Below, piece after piece: positions 7,509 through 15,390 of a stretch of 20,046 nucleotides of DNA. The notes under the pieces were generated by a model. It had not been told where the DNA came from. It saw nothing but the letters and a program-made list of their open reading frames with translations, and searched no databases. The stretch lies in contig JAEWAF010000057.1 of assembly GCA_023391815.1 (NCBI GenBank), positions 1 to 20,046 of the forward strand, read 5' to 3'. The translations under genes were made by a program, and so were the position numbers. Numbering within the stretch: the first letter of the stretch is position 1; each line of letters starts with the position of its first letter. Source of the stretch: Pseudomonadota bacterium. Its GTDB lineage: Bacteria; Pseudomonadota; Gammaproteobacteria; Steroidobacterales; Steroidobacteraceae.

Positions 7509-9182
7509 TCACAAGCCCTGATCCTTGGTCTCTCTCAGGAACAGCGTGCCGACCACGGCGGTCATGACCGCCACCACGATCGGGTACCACAGGCCGTTAT
7601 AGATGTTGCCGGTAGCCGCCACGATCGCGAACGAAGTGACCGGCAGGAAGCCGCCGAACCAGCCATTGCCGATGTGATAAGGCAGCGACATGGAGGTGTA
7701 GCGGATGCGGGTCGGGAACAGCTCGACCAGCCACGCCGCGATCGGCCCGTAAACCATGGTCACCAGAATGACCAGGTACGTGCACAGCGCGATCACCATC
7801 GGATAGTTCACTTCGGCCATGTTGGCCTTGGCCGGATAGCCCGCCTTGCTCAGCGCGCCCTTCAGCTGCGCGGTGAAACTGTCGTTGGCGGCCTTGAATT
7901 CCGGCTTGGCCAGCGCGTTGCCCGCGAATGAGTCGAGCACCACGGCGCTCTCACCATTGCCGATGCGCACGCGGGCCACGGAACCGGCCGGCGCCGCTTC
8001 GTTGGCATACGGCACGCCCGTTTTCGCGAGCACTGATTTCGCCACGTCGCACGACTGCGTGAACGCTTTCCGCCCGACCGGATCGAACTGGAACGAGCAA
8101 TCCGCGGGATCGGCGATCACCGTCACCGGCGCGCTCGCGACCGCGCGCTCCAGCGCCGGGTTGGCGAAATGCGTCAGCCCTTTGAACACCGGGAAATAAG
8201 TGACGGCGGCGAGAATGCAGCCGGCCATGACGATGCTCTTGCGACCGATGCGATCCGACAGCCCGCCGAACACCACGAAGAAGGGCGTGCCGATCAACAA
8301 CGCGGCGGCGATGATCAGATTGGCGGCCTTGGCGTCGACCTGCAGAATCTTTTCCAGGAAGAACAGCGCGTAGAACTGTCCGCCGTACCACACCACCGCT
8401 TGACCGGCGGTCGCGCCGAACAGCGCCAGCAACACGATCTTCAGATTCTTCCAATTGCCGAACGCTTCGGTCAGCGGCGCGCTCGAGAGCTTGCCCTCCT
8501 TCTTGATCTCCAGGAACGCCGGCGACTCCTGCAATTGCAAGCGGATGTACACCGAGATGCCGAGCAGAATGAGCGAGATCAGGAACGGAATCCGCCAGCC
8601 CCACACATCGAATTGCTCGCCGAGCGACACGCGACAGATCAGAATCACCAGCAGCGATAGAAACAAACCCATGGTCGCGGTGGTTTGAATCCAGCTCGTG
8701 TACAGGCCGCGCTTGCCATCGGGCGCATGCTCGGCGACGTAGGTGGCCGCGCCACCATACTCACCGCCGAGCGCGAGGCCTTGTAACAAACGCAGCACGA
8801 TCAGAATGATCGGTGCCGCGACACCGATCGCAGCGTAGCTGGGCAACATGCCGACGATGGCCGTCGAGGCACCCATGATTACGATGGTGATCAGGAAGGT
8901 GTGCTTGCGACCGATCAGGTCGCCGAGCCGCCCGAACACCAGTGCGCCGAACGGCCGCACGAAAAAGCCGGCCGCGAACGCCAGCAGCGCGAAGATGAAA
9001 CCGGTGGTCTCGTTCACGCCGGAGAAGAACTGTTTGGAGATGATGGCCGACAACGAGCCGTATAAATAGAAGTCGTACCATTCGAAGACGGTGCCGAGCG
9101 AGGACGCGAAGATCACGCGTCGGTGCGATCGATCGATGCCGCCGGCGGCCGGCTGCGACAACGTCTGTGGTGTGGTTGCCAT
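7509..9182 (-). CDS. MHS-family major facilitator transporter with large extracytoplasmic insert
   Basis: An inner-membrane secondary transporter of 557 residues, of the metabolite:H+ symporter (MHS, ProP/KgtP/shikimate-type) branch; relatives import carboxylates, osmolytes or aromatic acids with protons. The signature loop between helices 2 and 3 is intact (GRLGDLIGRKHTF), and the N-terminal RRVIFASSLGTVFEWYDFYLYG block is typical of MHS. A second GGLSDRIGRK loop lies in the C half. Typical members are 420-450 residues. The extra length is one hydrophilic insert at about residues 340-458, between helices near 9 and 10, with two Cys (ADCSFQF, TQSCDVA) that could pair in the periplasm. I took the ATG at 9182 because AAGGGG is correctly spaced from it and abuts the ATG at 9188. 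It begins 14 bases after the porin stop, in one operon with it. The substrate is unknown. Confidence 0.88.
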   Translation of the reverse strand: MATTPQTLSQPAAGGIDRSHRRVIFASSLGTVFEWYDFYLYGSLSAIISKQFFSGVNETTGFIFALLAFAAGFFVRPFGALVFGRLGDLIGRKHTFLITIVIMGASTAIVGMLPSYAAIGVAAPIILIVLRLLQGLALGGEYGGAATYVAEHAPDGKRGLYTSWIQTTATMGLFLSLLVILICRVSLGEQFDVWGWRIPFLISLILLGISVYIRLQLQESPAFLEIKKEGKLSSAPLTEAFGNWKNLKIVLLALFGATAGQAVVWYGGQFYALFFLEKILQVDAKAANLIIAAALLIGTPFFVVFGGLSDRIGRKSIVMAGCILAAVTYFPVFKGLTHFANPALERAVASAPVTVIADPADCSFQFDPVGRKAFTQSCDVAKSVLAKTGVPYANEAAPAGSVARVRIGNGESAVVLDSFAGNALAKPEFKAANDSFTAQLKGALSKAGYPAKANMAEVNYPMVIALCTYLVILVTMVYGPIAAWLVELFPTRIRYTSMSLPYHIGNGWFGGFLPVTSFAIVAATGNIYNGLWYPIVVAVMTAVVGTLFLRETKDQGL

Positions 9183-9196
9183 CGTCATCCCCTTTT

Positions 9197-10543
9197 TTAG
9201 AACGAGTACCGGGCGACGGCGTGCACGCGTCGCATCGAGCCGCTCGCGCCACTCTTGATCTCACGCTCGGCGACACGCAGCTCGATCCCGAGATCCAGTT
9301 TCGCCAGCGGCGAAAAGAAAGTATTGAAGGCCCAGGACCAGCTCGACTTGTTGGCGCTGCCGCCGGTCAGGCGCACATCGTTGTCGTAGTCCGACGCGGA
9401 CAGCATCAAAGTGCTACGCACCCGATCGTTCCAGACGTGCCGCCAGGCGGCGAACGCTGCCCAACCCGAAATCGCTTCCAGCTCGCCGTCGGCGGTCAAC
9501 ACCGCGTCGTTGGTGAAATTGACACCGACGTAACGGCCGAGCCCTTCGCCGCCAGTGATCGCAAAACGCAGGTCGTCCTTGCCGAAGTTGATCTTGCCGG
9601 CCAGCGACAACGCCGCGCCCCGAGTCGAATCGCTCACCGCGCCGGCTCCGGTCGTTTGATATTTCAATTGACGGATCAGCGCCGCGGCGCGAAGGAAACC
9701 CTTGTGGCCGAGCTTGTAAGTGTAGGCGGCCGTCAGATCGGGAACATTGTTGTCATCCGAAGCGATGCGGTTACCGCCGCCGAACGGAGTGATCGTCGTC
9801 TCGGGATTTTCAGCCGAGAACGACCAGTTGCCGAGCGTGTATCGAATCATCGGCTCGCGCACGAAAACGGTGCCGTCGGTGGGGCCGATGAAATCCGCGG
9901 TCTCCGGCAGCGTGGTCGCGTCCATGAAATTGGTCCAGGTCTGACCGAGGAGCCACCGGCCATATTGAATGTAAGCATGTCGGACCTGTACGCCGTACGT
10001 GTTGGTGGCGCGCTCGTCGCCAAGCGATGAGCCGTACAGATCCACTTCCAGTCGCGTCGATAGCAGTTGACCGCCGGCCACATCGGTGTCGGTGCCGAAT
10101 ATGAAACGCGACTGTTTGATGTGCGAGTCGAAGTCGACGCCTTCGCTCGCGCCGCCGACCGGGATGGTGGAGGGCAAGTAGAAGTCGCGACCGATGCTGC
10201 CATCGGTCATTTCGCCGTCCTCGTAGTCCGACCACATGCCATCGAGCTTGATGAAGCCGCTGTACAGAAAGCGCGTGCCCGGAGCTGCGTTTGCCGCGAT
10301 GGGCCGGGTCTGAATGTTGGGCACGTCGGCCGGAGACGAGGCTTTCGTGACGGTGCTCGGCGGCGCACCTGACATCTTTTGAGTTAGCTCGCGCAGTTGT
10401 CGCTCCAGTTCTTCGACTCGCGCTTCCAATTTGCGCTGCTGTTCGCCTGGTGCGGTATCCGCAGCCGACGCTGTCAGCGGCCCGCCCACCATGCCGGTAC
10501 TGGCAATGGCCGACACGATCAGAACCTTCCGTAGCTCGATCAT
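9197..10543 (-). CDS. DcaP-type outer-membrane porin
   Basis: A 448-residue outer-membrane channel. DcaP-family trimeric porins pass negatively charged small molecules such as dicarboxylates. Visible are a signal peptide (about 1-27, VLIVSAIASTGMVGG...ASA), a short periplasmic coiled coil (about 31-60, EQQRKLEARVEELERQLREL) as in DcaP, and then a long run of amphipathic strands (FLYSGFIKLDGMWSDY, SRFIFGTDTD, HAYIQYGRWLLGQTWTNFMD). The last residues RRVHAVARYSF end in Phe, the usual BAM signal. The frame is open to 10603, but I chose the ATG at 10543, which has GGGGGA upstream and a normal signal peptide. It is first in a two-gene operon with the MHS transporter, so together they give a path across both membranes. 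It diverges from the response-regulator gene across a 209-bp gap. Confidence 0.85.
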   Translation of the reverse strand: MIELRKVLIVSAIASTGMVGGPLTASAADTAPGEQQRKLEARVEELERQLRELTQKMSGAPPSTVTKASSPADVPNIQTRPIAANAAPGTRFLYSGFIKLDGMWSDYEDGEMTDGSIGRDFYLPSTIPVGGASEGVDFDSHIKQSRFIFGTDTDVAGGQLLSTRLEVDLYGSSLGDERATNTYGVQVRHAYIQYGRWLLGQTWTNFMDATTLPETADFIGPTDGTVFVREPMIRYTLGNWSFSAENPETTITPFGGGNRIASDDNNVPDLTAAYTYKLGHKGFLRAAALIRQLKYQTTGAGAVSDSTRGAALSLAGKINFGKDDLRFAITGGEGLGRYVGVNFTNDAVLTADGELEAISGWAAFAAWRHVWNDRVRSTLMLSASDYDNDVRLTGGSANKSSWSWAFNTFFSPLAKLDLGIELRVAEREIKSGASGSMRRVHAVARYSF

Positions 10544-10633
10544 TGTCCATCCCCCGATGACAAGTCGGCGCGAGCATGCGCGCGCGGCTTGCGGACCGGC
10601 CATTCATCTTTGGTCGAAGCCCGCGGCCGCGCC

Positions 10634-10651
10634 ATTCGACGAAAGTCGAAT
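10634..10651. promoter_or_regulatory. 18-bp perfect dyad upstream of porin operon and response regulator
   Basis: ATTCGACGAAAGTCGAAT is a perfect 7-4-7 inverted repeat, about 91 bases upstream of the porin ATG and 101 bases upstream of the regulator ATG at 10753. Dyads of this size suit dimers of NarL/LuxR-type regulators, so the neighbouring response regulator is a natural candidate. No clear sigma-70 or sigma-54 promoter could be assigned around it. Confidence 0.5.
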
Positions 10652-10740
10652 ACTGAAAGGCGCGCGCCTGGCGGAGGCTTGGCCCGTCGGAGTCATCGTC
10701 TTGCGCAATGGAGTTGCCGCAAGTGACACAAGCATGGAGT

Positions 10741-10754
10741 ATTGCGCGCGCAAT
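10741..10754. promoter_or_regulatory. 14-bp GC-rich palindrome overlapping the response-regulator start codon
   Basis: ATTGCGCGCGCAAT is a perfect 14-bp palindrome. Its last two bases are the first two of the ATG at 10753. No Shine-Dalgarno lies at normal distance; GGAG at 10736-10739 is 13 bases away. It may bind a regulator or fold in the mRNA to limit translation, but short alternating GC palindromes also arise by chance in GC-rich DNA. Confidence 0.35.
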
Positions 10755-11400
10755 GAAGCGCGCCGTTCTGATCGCCGACGACCACCCCCTGTTTCGTGAC
10801 GCCTTGAAGCTCGCGGTGGCCCAGGCCGTTCCCGGCGCTCAAATCGTCGAGGCCGATACCGTCCATTCGCTGTTCGCGGCGCTCGATGCCCATCCCGACC
10901 CGGAGCTGTTGCTGCTGGATCTGAACATGCCTGGCGCGCAAGGCTTCACCGCGCTGGTGCAGGCCCGCGCGAATTTTCCGACTGTCCCCATCGTGGTGAT
11001 CTCGGCACGCGAGGACCGACGCATCATGCAGCGTGCCTTGGGGCATGGCGCCGCTGCTTTCGTACCCAAGTCGGCCTCCATCGACCAAATCGTCGCTGCC
11101 TTGCGCGCCGTGCTCGGTGGCGACACCTGGCTGCCCGCGTCAGCGACGGGCAGAGATCCAACGCCGCTGGATCAGCAGGAGCTCGACGCGACCGCCCGGC
11201 TCGCCGCGCTCACGCCACAACAGTTCCGGGTACTGTCGATGCTGTCGTCAGGTCTGTTGAACAAGCAAATCGCGGCGGAACTGGATGTCTCCGAAGCGAC
11301 GGTCAAGGCGCACGTGAGCGCGGTGATGCAAAAGCTCGGCGTCAGCAATCGGACGCAAGCCGTGCTGCTGGCGCAGCGGCTCTCGTTGGATCAGCCGTAA
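10753..11400 (+). CDS. crbR: NarL/LuxR-family response regulator, CrbR/ErdR-like
   Basis: A 215-residue two-component response regulator that binds DNA when phosphorylated. The receiver domain (1-122) has the acidic pair Asp9-Asp10, phosphoacceptor Asp56 (LLLLDLNMPG), Ser84 (VVISA) and Lys106 (FVPKS). A linker of about 30 residues leads to a GerE/LuxR helix-turn-helix (152-210: LTPQQFRVLSMLSSGLLNKQIAAELDVSEATVKAHVSAVMQKLGV). In the CrbSR (MxtR/ErdR) systems known in Vibrio and Pseudomonas, a regulator of this type controls acetyl-CoA synthetase and acetate uptake together with a symporter-domain kinase, which is exactly what lies next door. The frame is open to an ATG at 10708, but the conserved receiver begins MKRAVLIADD, so I chose 10753. 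Its last 59 bases overlap the kinase gene tail to tail. Confidence 0.82.
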   Translation: MKRAVLIADDHPLFRDALKLAVAQAVPGAQIVEADTVHSLFAALDAHPDPELLLLDLNMPGAQGFTALVQARANFPTVPIVVISAREDRRIMQRALGHGAAAFVPKSASIDQIVAALRAVLGGDTWLPASATGRDPTPLDQQELDATARLAALTPQQFRVLSMLSSGLLNKQIAAELDVSEATVKAHVSAVMQKLGVSNRTQAVLLAQRLSLDQP

Positions 11401-14400
11401 GCGCGACGATCAGCGCCCGCAACGCCGCTGGCCGCAGAGGTTTACGCAATACCTGGAATCCAAGCGCACTCGCACGTTGAGCCAACGCAGCCGTACCATC
11501 GGCGGTAATCAACGCGCCCCGGCGCATCCGTCCGGCGTCTCGCGGCACGAGCTCATCCAGCACATCCAGGCCCATGGGCTCGCCGCCGAGATGATAGTCG
11601 GCGAGCACCAGGTCCATTGGCTGATCCTTCAAGAGCTCACGAGCCTGCGCGGTCGTCGCGACACAGAGGACCTCGATGCCCCAGCGTGTCAGTAGCTCGC
11701 GCATGGCATCGAGGATATTTGGATCATCCTCGACACACAGAACGCGCAGACCACGCAACCCCGCGACACTTGGCACTTGCACTGTCGTAACCACCGGCTC
11801 GCGCGCGATGCCCTTGCCACGCGTGACACGCACGCTGAACGCGCTGCCTTTGCCCGGGGCTGAGCGCAAGGTCAGTCGAGTTTCCAGAATGTGAGCAATA
11901 CGGTCGCAGATCGACAGTCCCAGGCCGAGACCGCGCTCTCCCCACGGCGAGTGCTGATCGAGCCGGCGGAATTCTTCGAAGATCGCGCTTTGGCTTTCGG
12001 CCGCGATGCCGGGTCCGGTGTCGATGACTTGAAACTCGACGCCATTGCCAACGCGCCGACGGACTCCGACGACCACACGCCCGCTACGCGTGTAACGCAA
12101 AGCGTTGCTGATCAGGTTTTGTAACACCCGACGCAACATCCGCTGATCGGTGTACACCCGCACGCGAGTGGCATGCACTCGCAACTCGAGATTGCGCTGC
12201 GCGGCTATCGGCGCGAATTGTTCTTTCAGAGAATCCAGCAATGCACCGGCGGAGAAATCGCATGGCTCCGGCTGAATCGCGCCCGAATCCAATCTCGATA
12301 TATCGAGCAAGCCGTCGAGCAGTTCCTCCGCCGCATGCAACGAGTTCTCCACTCGATCGGCCAATTGCTCGACCTGCGAGTGCGCGAGCTGACCGGTCTG
12401 CCCGCGCAACGCCGCGTTGAACAGACGCGCGGCATTCAACGGTTGTAACAAATCATGACTGGCCGCCGCGAGAAAGCGCGTCTTGCCCAGATTCGCTTTC
12501 TCCGCCACCGCGGTCGCTTCGGCCAGCTGTCGAGTGCGCTCGGCGACACGTTGTTCCAATGTTTCATTGATCTCGCGCAGCTCAGCCTCGGCGTGCTTGT
12601 AGGTCGTTACATCGTTGAAGGTGCTGAGGTAGCCACCGTCGGGCAAAGGTTGTCCACGCACTTCGATGACTCGACCGTCCTTACGCCGTCGCTCCGAGAG
12701 ATGTGTCGAGCCCGCGCGCATGTGAGCTAGGCGCTTCTCGACATGCGTTTCAGGATCGCCCGGACCATACCAACCCCGCGCCGCGTTGTATCTCATCAGA
12801 TCGGCAATGGGCCGCCCGGCGCTCATCAACTCCGCCGGATAATCGAGCAATTCCACGTAGCGCCGATTCCATGCCACCAGGCGCATCTCCGCATCGACGA
12901 CGCTGATCCCCTGCGGCATGTTCTCCATCATGGCTTCGAGCATCTCGCGGTTGAAGCGCAGCTTCCGCGAAGCCTCATCGAACAGTGTGACGACTTCGCT
13001 GAACTGCAGACCGGCGCCTCGAAGTGCACTGGTCAACACCATTCGCGCCGATGCCGCGCCGAGCGCGCCCGCAAGCTCGAGCTCCAGACCTTCTAACAAT
13101 CCAACGTCAGCCCGCTGGGTCGACGCATACTCCCGCCCGTGCTCTTGTTTGTATCGCTCGAACCAGGAGCGTGCCGCGTTCGGCCCGAGCAAGCGGTCGG
13201 CAAGCAATTGCAGGTCGGCGACGGTCGCCGAGCCGGGCAACAGCTTCGTTCGATGCGCATCGGCACCCGCGATACGCGGCGCAACTTGCAACCGCTCGCC
13301 AATAGCCGGTGGCGAGTACAAGGACATCCCGACCAGCGTCGCCACGTTCACCAGCAATGACCAGAACACGCCGTGAGTCAGCGGATCCGGCCCGCCGAAT
13401 CCCAACAAAGAATGTGGCGCGAGCACGCCCATGCCGAACGGACCTGCGGTGATCCACGAGGGCATCGCACCGTCGGCGCCGGCAAAGGTCGGCAGCAACA
13501 GCGTGTAGATCCAGATCAGAAATCCGGCGCACAGCCCTGCGAGCACGCCGACTCGACTCGCACCGGACCAATACACCGCACTCACCACCGCGGGTGCGAA
13601 CTGCGCTACCGCTGCGAAAGCGAGCAGACCGATCGACGCCAGACTCGACCCGTTTGGCACGACTCGAAAGAAACCGAACGCGACCAACAGGATCGACAGG
13701 ATGGCGCCGCGACGAATCCAGAGAATGCGGCCCGACGCGAGACTGCGATCGCCGAGCGCGGGCGGACGCCAGCGCCATAACAACGGCAGCACCAGATCGT
13801 TGCTGACCATGGTGGACAACGCGACGGTGGCGACGATGACCATGCCGGTCGCGGCCGAGAAGCCACCGAGATAGGCGAGCAGCGCCAGCCAATCCTGGTC
13901 GGCACTGAGCGGCAGCCACAGCACGAACGAGTCCGGCGAGACCGAGCCGCCAGCTGCAATCGCTGCGGCCGCAATGGGTACAACGACCAGGCTGATGAGT
14001 CCGAGATAGATCGAGAACCACCAGCGCGCGTGCCGGACGTCGTCGACCTCGGCGCACTCCACCACGCCGACCTGGAACTGCCGCGGCAAACAGAAGATCG
14101 CCATCAGCGACAACAACGTCTGCGTGATGAACGAAATGGAATGATCCACGCCGGACGGCATCTGTCGCGCCGTTTCGAGCAGCGGCCCGATGCCGTCGAG
14201 CTGCGTGAGCGCGAACAGCGCCACACAGAGCAATGCGACGAGCTTCACCACCGACTCGGCGGCCACCGCCAGCACCATCCCCGGATGATGCTCCGATGCA
14301 TCGACCTGCCGCGCGCCGAACAGGCTCGAGAACAGCGCCAGCATCAAAGCAATCAGCAACGCGCTGTCGCGATACCAGGCCACGCTCTGCGCCGGCACGC

Positions 14401-14845
14401 CGGCCGACAGCACCTCGATGCTCATCGAGATCGCTTTCAATTGCAGAGCGATGTATGGAATCGCGGCGGTCAGCGCGATCAACGTGACTGCAACCGCGAT
14501 TTGCGGAGACCGGCCGAAGCGCGCCGCAAGCAAATCGGAGATCGAGGTGGCGTTCTGCTGCTTGGCCATGCGCACCAGCCGCTGAAAAAACGGCAGCAGG
14601 AACGCAAACATCAGCATCGGGCCCAGATAGATGGGCAGATAGCCCAGGCCATCGCGCACGGCGCTCCCGACTGCGCCGTAGAATGTCCAGCTCGAGCAAT
14701 AAACGGCCAGCGCCAGACTGTAGATCAGCGGCCGAAAGCGCGCATGCTCCGGATAGAACCGACGCCGATCGCCCCACCACGCAATGAAGAACAGGCCACA
14801 AACGTAGGCCAGCGAAGCGACCAGGAGCCCCCATCCCGAGATCAT
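11342..14845 (-). CDS. crbS: Hybrid histidine kinase with sodium/solute symporter sensor domain, CrbS/MxtR-like
   Basis: A 1167-residue inner-membrane hybrid sensor kinase. Domains in order: an SLC5/sodium:solute symporter-like module of about 13 helices (1-500), a STAC linker (about 535-615), PAS (about 628-745; MPQGISVVDAEMRLVAWNRRYVELL), a coiled coil (about 748-790), HisKA with His797 (ASHDLLQPLNAARLF), HATPase (N-box Asn914; GLGLGLSI near 970) and a C-terminal receiver (1033-1145) with Asp1040-Asp1041, Asp1083 (LADYHLGG), Thr1114 and Lys1135. This order matches CrbS/MxtR, which responds to acetate and acts with a LuxR-type regulator, and differs from CbrA, whose partner is NtrC-like. The start is the ATG at 14845, just before the first helix. 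Its start codon lies only 17 bases from that of the divergent gene, and its 3' end overlaps crbR. The ligand here may not be acetate. Confidence 0.87.
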   Translation of the reverse strand: MISGWGLLVASLAYVCGLFFIAWWGDRRRFYPEHARFRPLIYSLALAVYCSSWTFYGAVGSAVRDGLGYLPIYLGPMLMFAFLLPFFQRLVRMAKQQNATSISDLLAARFGRSPQIAVAVTLIALTAAIPYIALQLKAISMSIEVLSAGVPAQSVAWYRDSALLIALMLALFSSLFGARQVDASEHHPGMVLAVAAESVVKLVALLCVALFALTQLDGIGPLLETARQMPSGVDHSISFITQTLLSLMAIFCLPRQFQVGVVECAEVDDVRHARWWFSIYLGLISLVVVPIAAAAIAAGGSVSPDSFVLWLPLSADQDWLALLAYLGGFSAATGMVIVATVALSTMVSNDLVLPLLWRWRPPALGDRSLASGRILWIRRGAILSILLVAFGFFRVVPNGSSLASIGLLAFAAVAQFAPAVVSAVYWSGASRVGVLAGLCAGFLIWIYTLLLPTFAGADGAMPSWITAGPFGMGVLAPHSLLGFGGPDPLTHGVFWSLLVNVATLVGMSLYSPPAIGERLQVAPRIAGADAHRTKLLPGSATVADLQLLADRLLGPNAARSWFERYKQEHGREYASTQRADVGLLEGLELELAGALGAASARMVLTSALRGAGLQFSEVVTLFDEASRKLRFNREMLEAMMENMPQGISVVDAEMRLVAWNRRYVELLDYPAELMSAGRPIADLMRYNAARGWYGPGDPETHVEKRLAHMRAGSTHLSERRRKDGRVIEVRGQPLPDGGYLSTFNDVTTYKHAEAELREINETLEQRVAERTRQLAEATAVAEKANLGKTRFLAAASHDLLQPLNAARLFNAALRGQTGQLAHSQVEQLADRVENSLHAAEELLDGLLDISRLDSGAIQPEPCDFSAGALLDSLKEQFAPIAAQRNLELRVHATRVRVYTDQRMLRRVLQNLISNALRYTRSGRVVVGVRRRVGNGVEFQVIDTGPGIAAESQSAIFEEFRRLDQHSPWGERGLGLGLSICDRIAHILETRLTLRSAPGKGSAFSVRVTRGKGIAREPVVTTVQVPSVAGLRGLRVLCVEDDPNILDAMRELLTRWGIEVLCVATTAQARELLKDQPMDLVLADYHLGGEPMGLDVLDELVPRDAGRMRRGALITADGTAALAQRASALGFQVLRKPLRPAALRALIVALTADPTRAAAPAARLASDC

Positions 14846-14862
14846 GGCTTCATAATACGCAA
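14846..14862. promoter_or_regulatory. 17-bp spacer with back-to-back -10-like boxes between divergent starts
   Basis: Only 17 bases separate the kinase ATG and the GTG of the rightward gene. They contain CATAAT (14851-14856) rightward and TATTAT (14857-14852) leftward, each six bases before its start codon. If these are real -10 boxes, both mRNAs would be leaderless. No Shine-Dalgarno fits on either side. No good -35 was seen for either. Confidence 0.35.
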
Positions 14863-15390
14863 GTGATCACCTATAACGTATTCCTGGATCGCGCCCGCCT
14901 GCCGGCCGCCGCCGACTGGGCACGTTTGATTCGCGAAGCCGGTTTCGACGTGGAGCTGGCCCCGGATTTCGAACCGGCCGCGCACAGCGGTTATCTGCCC
15001 TGCCCCGACGACCGCACCGGCTTCGAGTACTACCTGGAATCGTTCGCCGCGCCGACGTTCGAAATCGGCGATGCCGGCGCGAAGGCCATCGGCCCACGCA
15101 ACACCGTCGCAAGCTTACGGTTCAGCGGTCGCCCCTCGGACCGTAACGCCGCGACCGCGGCAGCAGCCACCTTGACCGCCATCACCGACGGTGTGTTGTT
15201 CGATACCGAGCCCGGACATTTCATTGCCGCCGACGAAGCGTTGGCCTGGGCGCGCAACGAGCGTTATCAGCCGATCGCGATCTTTCACCGCCGCGCGATG
15301 CGTCGCAAAGCCCGCTTGACCGCGCCCATCATCCTGCGGCTGCTGATCATTCTGTTCCTGGTGTTCGCGATCTACTGGCTCAGGAAGTAG
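14863..15390 (+). CDS. Unknown protein with C-terminal membrane anchor
   Basis: A 175-residue protein I do not recognise. Residues 1-148 are soluble and acidic (TYNVFLDRARLPAAADWARLIREAGFDVELAPDFEP; DRTGFEYYLESF; ADEALAWARNERYQ). A basic patch (HRRAMRRKAR, about 144-153) is followed by one helix at about 156-172 (PIILRLLIILFLVFAIYWL), so it is probably a tail-anchored protein facing the cytoplasm. No catalytic motif is evident. The start is GTG, because no other start lies upstream in frame and the N-terminus fits a beta-alpha fold. The start lies 17 bases from the divergent crbS-like start, which suggests linked control. The last 11 bases overlap the 3' end of the convergent diguanylate cyclase gene. 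Confidence 0.75.
   Translation: MITYNVFLDRARLPAAADWARLIREAGFDVELAPDFEPAAHSGYLPCPDDRTGFEYYLESFAAPTFEIGDAGAKAIGPRNTVASLRFSGRPSDRNAATAAAATLTAITDGVLFDTEPGHFIAADEALAWARNERYQPIAIFHRRAMRRKARLTAPIILRLLIILFLVFAIYWLRK

Noticed and set aside
7504..7514. TTGTG-T-CACAA dyad at the transporter stop codon
   Set aside because: Only 5-bp arms with a 1-base centre. It is too short to separate from chance and cannot form a stable hairpin.
13107..14834. 575-residue open frame within the kinase gene in another frame
   Set aside because: Arg/Ala-rich, without motifs, and lies over the symporter-like domain, whose helices are clear in the chosen frame.
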